A DNA stretch of 35,948 bases from Candidatus Dojkabacteria bacterium (GTDB lineage Bacteria; Patescibacteria; Dojkabacteria; SC72): the NCBI GenBank assembly GCA_023229785.1, contig JALNYV010000025.1:1-35948 (forward strand), in the 5' to 3' direction. Positions within the stretch are counted from its first letter, which is position 1. Each line of letters begins with the position of its first letter. Of this stretch, positions 31,640 through 35,948 are shown piece by piece. The translations under genes and the position numbers were made by a program. The notes below the pieces were generated by a model. The model worked only from the letters and a program-made list of their open reading frames with translations. It was not told the origin of the DNA and searched no databases.

Positions 31640-31772
31640 TGGGTAAAATCCATGCCATATATAAATGTTTTTTGAACAATCGTAAAGCATGGCTCGCGCT
31701 TTTTCTGTTATAAAAAACTTTATAAACTTTTTCTTGATGTGTATAATTCTGATATTTTAAAATGTATGTCAT
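31626..31772 (-). CDS. Possible small basic protein, unknown
   Basis: 48 codons: MTYILKYQNYTHQEKVYKVF then NRKSASHALRLFKKHL and an ending that runs into the next promoter. No clear ribosome-binding site. The amphipathic Arg/Leu helix and the in-frame dispersed motif hint at a gene. Confidence 0.35.
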   Translation of the reverse strand: MTYILKYQNYTHQEKVYKVFYNRKSASHALRLFKKHLYMAWILPIDKR

Positions 31773-31877
31773 AAGTGTATAAAAATAACTTTATTTACAA
31801 TCTTAATTTCTAAGATATTTTAGCATACTATAAGCTACTTGAATTTTCGCTTGTTTAAAATCGCGCTTCTTCTGGTT

Positions 31878-32075
31878 CTATCCTAACCTATATCTAGGAC
31901 TATTCTTTATATTAGCATAACCTTGTACCAACAATCCCTCTTGTATCATTAAATCCCAAACTCTATATAAATTCTTAGCCTTAACTTTACTTGTAATATA
32001 GCTCCAATCAATGTATTGACTAGGTTTCATTGTAGCCTTAATTTTATCAGCTACTTTTAGCTCTAAATTACTCAT
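31878..32075 (-). CDS. Small protein, possible winged-helix, unknown
   Basis: 65 residues: ELKVADKIKATMKPSQYIDWSYITSKVKAKNLYRVWDLMIQEGLLVQGY. The helix-helix-wing order (AKNLYRVWDLMIQEG then LLVQGY) is compatible with a small winged-helix, but this is tentative. Start has AAAGGAAGTG upstream. It is the only gene after the long leader from the promoter at 32585-32613. Confidence 0.5.
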   Translation of the reverse strand: MSNLELKVADKIKATMKPSQYIDWSYITSKVKAKNLYRVWDLMIQEGLLVQGYANIKNSPRYRLG

Positions 32076-32089
32076 ACATTATCACTTCC

Positions 32090-32578
32090 TTTTTTAGTCA
32101 TAAGACTCACATTTAGTGGATAAGGCGAGTGTTGCTCTCGCGTATCAAAAGTCTTTTTCCTTAACTTTTGAGCTTGTCTTGCTCTTACCCTTATTTATTT
32201 TCTTTCTGTTTTGGTTAGCTTCGATTTTTTTACTCTTTATCGAGGCGCGCCTCTACTGTTTCGACTATAACGAGTGTATCAACATTTATAGGGTCTTGCT
32301 ACCCTAGCTTGAATACTTATGAGCATAGCTTCGATTTATTAATGCTCGGCTAGTTATATTTAGTGCCTAGTATTTAGTGATAAATCACATTATAGGACAC
32401 TTGTCTTTTTTAGTTTCAGTAAACTTTGGAATTTTAGCTTCAATTTGGTCTTAGTAATGTATCAAGACTATCAAATATGCTTATGAATTCCCTTGTTTAC
32501 CTTTAATTTTTTCCTTTTTGGAAGTTAAGTTCGTGCCTGTGAAGCTGTTTAGGGCTTCGCTGGTCGTTTTTCCTATCC
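32090..32578 (-). ncRNA. Candidate large structured ncRNA, about 490 nt
   Basis: A gene-free stretch downstream of a consensus promoter (32585-32613). Hairpins read from the sequence: AGTC/GACT (32096-32107), GCGAG/CTCGC (32125-32141), an 8-bp TCAAAAGT/ACTTTTGA (32145-32171), the 12-bp palindrome GAGGCGCGCCTC (32242-32253), AGGGT/ACCCT (32290-32305), CTAGC/GCTAG (32304-32353) enclosing GAGCAT/ATGCTC (32321-32347), and GAAGC/GCTTC (32541-32558). No credible open frame lies on the minus strand. Size, own promoter and structure are like the large ornate phage RNAs (GOLLD, ROOL), but no family match is claimed. Confidence 0.55.
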
Positions 32579-32584
32579 GTAGGC

Positions 32585-32613
32585 ATAGTATCACGAATTT
32601 TCAGCATTGTCAA
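32585..32613 (-). promoter_or_regulatory. Promoter TTGACA-N17-TACTAT
   Basis: Minus strand: TTGACA (revcomp of 32608-32613), 17 bases, TACTAT (revcomp of 32585-32590), GTGA before -10, with ATTTTGCCC upstream of -35. Transcription would start near 32578 and enter the structured region. Confidence 0.75.
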
Positions 32614-32975
32614 TAGGGCAAAATGGCATAAGAACCCATAGTCTTTAAAAAGGGCATAAGTTGGTCAATGTAGTAGTCCCATAGTCGTTGTATGGGGTGT
32701 ATTTGTGCCTGTTTCGTGTCGCACAATAAATGTTCTACCTAGTGGTGTCGCATAACAGCTTCGTTCTAAGCCTCTACAATGCCCTGTGCGTGCTTAAAAT
32801 CAATAATCTAGTGCGTGGGGGGGTCGTGTGTGTATGCGTGGATAGGAACGTGTGCGTGTGCGCGTGGAATAGAGTGCCACCCCCTCGTGGGCGTGAACGG
32901 CTATACTCCCCGACCTTACGTATAGGAACAGCTTGGTCGAGATGTCACCTCAAGAAAAGGGGTACCTTGTTTTTA
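32614..32975. other. Gene-free region with direct repeats and a GT-rich tract
   Basis: No credible gene. It has two copies of CCCATAGTC (near 32636 and 32688), two near-copies of GTGTCGCA (near 32716 and 32744) and, at about 32815-32875, a GT-rich tract with alternating purine-pyrimidine runs (TGTGTGTATGCG, GTGTGCGTGTGCGCG). Base composition is clearly richer in G and C than the flanks. It separates the HNH gene from the ncRNA promoter. Confidence 0.5.
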
Positions 32976-33788
32976 TTAACTGGATAAAATTTTTTGGGAA
33001 TTTTTTCCTTTTTCCCGTCGCACATTACAAATAGCATGAACATATCTAACATTGTTTTGTAAATGTAATCCGCCTTTATGAAGTTGTATTATATGGTCTA
33101 GGTTTCTACCATAAGGATAGAAACAATGTTTTTCCATTATTTTTCTGCATAACACACAGATATTAGTTTTATTCCAAAGAGCTAATAAAAATTTTGTATT
33201 TATATCACTTTTAATTGTTTTAATTCTTTGTCTTCTTTTATGATACTTAGCTTGCTGTCTTAATTTTTTTCTAAAAGCCATTTCTATTCTATAATCTCTT
33301 CTATTTGGGTCAATTGATGACCATTTCCATCCACAAATTTTACTGCAACAAATTTGATGAGCCATAGATTTAACTACTTTAAAAATTTTATTATCTACTG
33401 GGCATGTTTTAATACATCTAATGCTAAGAATACTATTATTTTTAGCCCATTGATTACTACATATTCTACTACAAAATCTACCTTTATAACGAGTTCTATT
33501 CCTAAGTGCTCCAGGAGTTGTTTCAAAATCTTTATTACATTGTTCACAAAATCTTTGAATTCTTTTTCTAGTTCCTAAATATCGACAACTATTATTACAA
33601 TATGTTCCTGTTCTTTGAGATGGTAAATATGTAAAACTTTTCTTGCAAACCTTACAGTTAGATTTTAATCTTTGATTTCCATATAGACATTTATGGGAAC
33701 AATATTTACTATTTCTATATTTGTTCTGGGGAACATATTTTTTCCCACACCTCTGACAAACCAATTCTTTATTTCTTTTTTCTCTCAT
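32976..33788 (-). CDS. HNH endonuclease with a long zinc-finger array
   Basis: 270 residues. Five Cys clusters of treble-clef style (CQRCGKKY...CSHKC; CKVCKKSF...CNNSC; CEQCNKDF...CSRIC; CPVDNKIF...CSKIC) precede a basic helix region and an HNH core: CVLCRKI, LDHIIQLHKGG, NNVRYVHAICN. The start overlaps the HTH gene by 20 bases. Probably a mobile homing endonuclease located next to a gene-free region that might hold its target. Confidence 0.82.
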   Translation of the reverse strand: MREKRNKELVCQRCGKKYVPQNKYRNSKYCSHKCLYGNQRLKSNCKVCKKSFTYLPSQRTGTYCNNSCRYLGTRKRIQRFCEQCNKDFETTPGALRNRTRYKGRFCSRICSNQWAKNNSILSIRCIKTCPVDNKIFKVVKSMAHQICCSKICGWKWSSIDPNRRDYRIEMAFRKKLRQQAKYHKRRQRIKTIKSDINTKFLLALWNKTNICVLCRKIMEKHCFYPYGRNLDHIIQLHKGGLHLQNNVRYVHAICNVRREKGKNSQKILSS

Positions 33789-33987
33789 ACGGTACCTTCC
33801 CTCTTTTAACAGCCATCCTAAAAGAATCTGCTTGGCTTCTAATAACGCCCCACTTCTTTAACCTTCTCTGTATCTGTCTAACGGAAAGAACCAAATTTAA
33901 CTCCCCCTTTATTTCCCTAGCGGATAGTCCTTGTATATATAGTTCTTTAATTTGTTCTTCTATTTCTGGAGCAAAATAAACATTCAT
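33769..33987 (-). CDS. HTH DNA-binding protein
   Basis: 72 residues. EIEEQIKELYIQGLSAREIKGELN followed by SVRQIQRRLKKWGV is a resolvase/homeodomain-like helix-turn-helix, with a basic tail (KRGKVPYERKKK). The start codon lies about six bases after the -10 box of its promoter, so the mRNA is probably leaderless. Divergent from the plus-strand gene at 34075. Could be a regulator of this divergent region or the DNA-binding partner of the HNH gene it overlaps. Confidence 0.65.
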   Translation of the reverse strand: MNVYFAPEIEEQIKELYIQGLSAREIKGELNLVLSVRQIQRRLKKWGVIRSQADSFRMAVKRGKVPYERKKK

Positions 33988-33993
33988 AAATAT

Positions 33994-34022
33994 ATTATAT
34001 CACATTATGCGACATAAGTCAA
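33994..34022 (-). promoter_or_regulatory. Leftward promoter TTGACT-N17-TATAAT
   Basis: Minus strand: TTGACT (revcomp of 34017-34022), 17 bases, TATAAT (revcomp of 33994-33999), GTGA before -10, and ATTTTACCA upstream of -35. Only six bases lie between the -10 box and the ATG at 33987. Confidence 0.85.
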
Positions 34023-34037
34023 GTGGTAAAATACCTA

Positions 34038-34066
34038 TTGACATCCCCCTTAAAATATGATATAAT
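34038..34066 (+). promoter_or_regulatory. Rightward promoter TTGACA-N17-TATAAT
   Basis: TTGACA (34038-34043), 17 bases, TATAAT (34061-34066), TATGA before -10, with TACCTA before -35. The -35 box is 15 bases from that of the leftward promoter; the shared GGTAAAATACC (34025-34035) is an imperfect palindrome. Eight bases separate -10 and the ATG at 34075. Confidence 0.9.
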
Positions 34067-34074
34067 ACATATAT

Positions 34075-34398
34075 ATGAAAATAATAACTATTAACAATGA
34101 AGGAATAGTTTTTGATAACGGAACAACTATACAAAATGTCCATGACCAAGATTGTTGCGAAAGTGTTTATGCTGATTGGGAACAGCTTAAGGATACTGGT
34201 ATAATGAATCGTGAATTTGAGAAGATTGATATTAAAGGCGTAAAAGATTCAGGTTTCATTCTTAATGGATATTTTGTTCCTTGTTATAATAATCAAAATG
34301 GTTATTATGGAAGCGACCTTGGTTTAACCATTAGTTATGTAGATGGTAAAAGTGAAGAAATAGATATATCTGCATTTGTTGAAGATAATATAGATTAA
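34075..34398 (+). CDS. Conserved-looking small protein, probably leaderless, unknown
   Basis: 107 residues. HDQDCCESVYADW, SGFILNGYFVPCYNNQNGYYGSDLG (given here as ends: SGFILNGYFVPCYN and NGYYGSDLG) and a final acidic helix are features of a small phage family I recall as DUF7448, though the assignment is unverified. No ribosome-binding site is visible, in keeping with a transcript that begins about two bases before the ATG. Confidence 0.6.
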   Translation: MKIITINNEGIVFDNGTTIQNVHDQDCCESVYADWEQLKDTGIMNREFEKIDIKGVKDSGFILNGYFVPCYNNQNGYYGSDLGLTISYVDGKSEEIDISAFVEDNID

Positions 34399-34403
34399 TA
34401 ATT

Positions 34404-34597
34404 GCTGGGATGGCATCAGAAGCATGAGATGCTGCAAGTCGGGTTGATATCCGACCCTAAGTTATAACCACGGGTTGCGAGTCCCATTAGTGTTGGTTTG
34501 GCCTTATCAGCTAACTTAAAAGCGTCTTAGTACGGCGAAAGCTTTGAACGGAGGCGAACTAATAAAACCTGCAGCGGTGCAAATCCCTGCTCCCAGC
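34404..34597 (+). ncRNA. Cloverleaf-like structured RNA candidate, 194 nt
   Basis: A perfect 7-bp closing stem, GCTGGGA (34404-34410) with TCCCAGC (34591-34597), encloses arms GCATC/GATGC (34413-34432), GTCGG/CCGAC (34438-34455), GGG/CCC (34472-34485), ATTAGT/ACTAAT (34486-34563, with AAAGC/GCTTT at 34518-34545 inside) and GCAG-C-GG/CCCTGC (34571-34590). The last arm, immediately before the closing strand, and the 34472 arm resemble tRNA T-arms (GGTGCAAATCC, GGGTTGCGAGTCCC), each one base off the usual T-loop. It is not a normal tRNA: the D-arm pattern and length do not fit. Confidence 0.55.
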
Positions 34598-34645
34598 TAT
34601 TTTAAAGTTTTAACCCCCTAGAGAGGGGCGACAGAAAGGGAATAT

Positions 34646-34825
34646 GTGGAACAAGCAGTAAGAAAACCCGATATAGAAATAATACGAAAACAGAAAGACG
34701 GCTCTTTCAGAAGTTACGGACATTTATATTGGAAGCCGTTTATAGTAGCAGTATTTTTGTTTGGCAGAGCTTTAGTGTTTAGAGATAGAAAATTAAAATA
34801 TTTTAGCCCAACACAGAAGGAATGA
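34646..34825 (+). CDS. Small protein with GTG start, unknown
   Basis: 59 codons starting GTG with AAAGGG upstream. A C4/C5-G hairpin (34615-34628) precedes it. The product is basic at both ends with a short hydrophobic middle (FIVAVFLFGRALVF). Confidence 0.5.
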   Translation: MEQAVRKPDIEIIRKQKDGSFRSYGHLYWKPFIVAVFLFGRALVFRDRKLKYFSPTQKE

Positions 34826-34827
34826 TT

Positions 34828-34959
34828 ATGAAGAATTTAACAGGAGTAGAAATATTTTATTTACTTATAGGGATATCATTACTAGCGTTGTATGCTTTAC
34901 TTGTGGCAATTTTTATTATTGGAGGAATTAAAGTCTTAATAATACTTATAAACCTATGA
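34828..34959 (+). CDS. Small membrane protein, unknown
   Basis: 43 codons; nearly all hydrophobic from residue 9 (IFYLLIGISLLALYALLVAI). Overlaps the next start by ATGA. Confidence 0.6.
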   Translation: MKNLTGVEIFYLLIGISLLALYALLVAIFIIGGIKVLIILINL

Positions 34960-35231
34960 CCGACTTAAACGATAAATACATTAAAGAGTTTAGGAGAGAA
35001 TTTCCAAAAGACAGATATGTTGGACTGGCTAAATTAGGGGAAACATCTTTATATGGGGAAATACAAGATTGGCTCTCTAAAACCCTTAAGCAAATAAGAG
35101 AGGAAGCGTTGGGAGAGGCGGAAGAAGCACATACTAAATACCATAATCTTGGAGAAGAAGAATGTGGGGGCTTAGGATTTTGTGGAGGAGAATTTATCTT
35201 ATCAGAATTAAGAAAGGTAGAAAACAAATGA
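34956..35231 (+). CDS. Small acidic helical protein, unknown
   Basis: 91 residues: a charged helical first half (DLNDKYIKEFRREFPKDRYVG) then AEEAHTKYHN and CGGLGFCGGEF. The two Cys in a Gly-rich turn suggest a metal or disulphide site. ATGA overlaps at both ends. Confidence 0.55.
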   Translation: MTDLNDKYIKEFRREFPKDRYVGLAKLGETSLYGEIQDWLSKTLKQIREEALGEAEEAHTKYHNLGEEECGGLGFCGGEFILSELRKVENK

Positions 35232-35332
35232 GAAAAATATTCCAAATAAGTTGTTTATTAACTATGGCAATGGGAATTTTAGGCAGTTTAATTATGATTT
35301 ATTCTTTTTTAGAATTGAGGAGTGTTAAATGA
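35228..35332 (+). CDS. Small membrane protein, unknown
   Basis: 34 codons, basic N-terminus (MRKIFQ) followed by one hydrophobic helix (CLLTMAMGILGSLIMIYSF). Could be a short secreted or anchored peptide. Overlaps both neighbours. Confidence 0.55.
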   Translation: MRKIFQISCLLTMAMGILGSLIMIYSFLELRSVK

Positions 35333-35553
35333 GAGAAGATATAATAAAATGTTTCTTTACTGAAACTGAAAATGGAGGCAGAGTTTATATTGATATGAAA
35401 GGTCAGGGAAATAAGATTGTTGAGAGACTACTTATTTTAATAGACAGAGTTGAGAAGGAAGCATACGACAAGGGATATTCTGAAGGACACAAGGATAATT
35501 TGAAAGTAATGGGGATGAAAATACCTAAAAATGTAAGGATTACTAAATTATGA
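35329..35553 (+). CDS. Small protein, unknown
   Basis: 74 residues: strand (GGRVYIDMKGQG) then helix (IVERLLILIDRVEKEAYDKGY). No Cys pairs. ATGA overlap at both ends. Confidence 0.52.
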   Translation: MREDIIKCFFTETENGGRVYIDMKGQGNKIVERLLILIDRVEKEAYDKGYSEGHKDNLKVMGMKIPKNVRITKL

Positions 35554-35948
35554 CTAAAACTACAAATATAGGGAGAAAGAAAGAAAAAGATAAATATTAT
35601 TTTATTACCCATAAGGGAGATGAATCAGAGTGTTCACCTAAAGAGAGACGTATAGTTTCTTATATAGCAAAAGAAACATCTTTATATCGTTTATTTAATG
35701 ATGGAACTTGGGAAAAACTCTCTCAACCCCCTAGCGTAGCGTGTGGGAAAGAAGCTAAATGTTTTTGTGAAAGAGAAGAATGTCATAAAAAGTCTTATTG
35801 TGATTGCAAAGAAAAACACAGTGAGCCTGTTAAGAGTAAAGAGTGCGAGCCAGTCCCTTTTGACATAAAGCAGGTTATAGAAACAAAGAAACAACTTAAA
35901 GAGTGGGCTGTCCCTGATACTTCTAGTGAGTTCGATAAAAGAATAGAT
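35550..35948 (+). CDS. Cys-rich protein, 3' partial, unknown
   Basis: 133 codons visible and no stop before the window ends. The middle has several Cys (CGKEAKCFCEREECHKKSYC shown as CFCEREEC and CHKKSYCDC), so metal binding is likely. ATGA overlap with the preceding gene. Confidence 0.55.
   Translation, partial: MTKTTNIGRKKEKDKYYFITHKGDESECSPKERRIVSYIAKETSLYRLFNDGTWEKLSQPPSVACGKEAKCFCEREECHKKSYCDCKEKHSEPVKSKECEPVPFDIKQVIETKKQLKEWAVPDTSSEFDKRID

Larger units (their letters stand above)
21571..32253. repeat. Dispersed one-directional GCGC...CTG motif (consensus TCGCGCTTTCTGTT)
   Basis: At least 14 copies lie on the plus strand in one orientation, at 23973, 25868, 26361, 27341, 27778, 28147, 30374, 30488, 30745, 30931, 31222, 31694, 31861 and 32244 (start of each). 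Read on the coding strand this is AACAGAAAGCGCGA. Copies occur both within genes (in different reading frames) and between them. GCGC itself was not seen in 1-21570 on a full by-eye pass and occurs about thirty times in 21571-32253. Confidence 0.7.

Noticed and set aside
32730..32987. 85-codon plus-strand frame
   Set aside because: Val/Cys-rich product reads from the GT-rich tract, overlaps the HNH end, and has no ribosome-binding site or coding-like composition.
34404..34597. tRNA with an intron or tmRNA
   Set aside because: The D-arm lacks the canonical pattern, the anticodon-type arm has an eight-base loop, and no tmRNA start or group I core motif was found.
1..35948. CRISPR array, integrase, attachment sites, reverse transcriptase
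   Set aside because: No regularly spaced direct repeats of the CRISPR type, no tyrosine or serine recombinase core and no RT motif were seen in the translations.

Overview
The window looks like part of an AT-rich tailed double-stranded DNA phage (or prophage) genome that uses the standard bacterial code (TGA, TAA and TAG all serve as stops). The evidence is a repeat-rich structural or receptor-type protein next to a lysis cassette, a lambda NinG-like recombination protein, free-standing HNH endonucleases, dense overlapping small genes, and no ribosomal or housekeeping genes. The host cannot be named from the sequence.

Layout. (1) 1-5697, plus strand: the 3' part of a very large structural protein carrying 27 short repeats, then a CHAP-type hydrolase, an XhlA-like membrane protein, an N-acetylmuramoyl-L-alanine amidase, a coiled-coil protein and a holin-like protein. 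A bidirectional terminator (5704-5739) separates these from convergent minus-strand genes. (2) 5752-16663, minus strand: a tightly overlapping glycan operon with at least six glycosyltransferases, a sugar epimerase/dehydratase, a hexapeptide acyltransferase and a methyltransferase, interrupted by HNH endonucleases and small zinc-ribbon proteins. (3) 16681-21446, minus strand: early/replication-type small genes, including an excisionase-like HTH protein, a PD-(D/E)XK nuclease, NinG and another HNH nuclease, with two structured RNA candidates between genes. (4) 21506-30419, minus strand: two diverged amidoligase plus class II glutamine amidotransferase cassettes, the left one followed by an ATP-grasp ligase, with eight overlapping micro-genes (30-54 codons) between them. 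(5) 30507-33987, minus strand: small unknown genes, a roughly 500-nt promoter-driven region dense in hairpins (candidate large ncRNA), an HNH nuclease and an HTH regulator. (6) 34075-35948, plus strand: a divergent, apparently leaderless gene, a 194-nt cloverleaf-like RNA candidate and a run of overlapping small genes leaving the window.

How the parts work together. Seven promoters share TTGACW/TTGTAT-N17-TATAAT-like boxes with TGA directly before the -10 box, and five of them also have a TTTTACC-like box upstream of -35. They appear to fire the accessory blocks. The amidoligase/GATase/ATP-grasp set is the most interesting functional module: paired peptide- or amide-bond-forming enzymes with zinc-ribbon arrays, present as two divergent copies. 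The same block is marked by a dispersed, one-directional motif (TCGCGCTTTCTGTT on the plus strand). By eye, GCGC is absent from the first 21.5 kb and occurs about thirty times in the next 10.7 kb.

All assignments are from reading translations and motifs; no database search was run.
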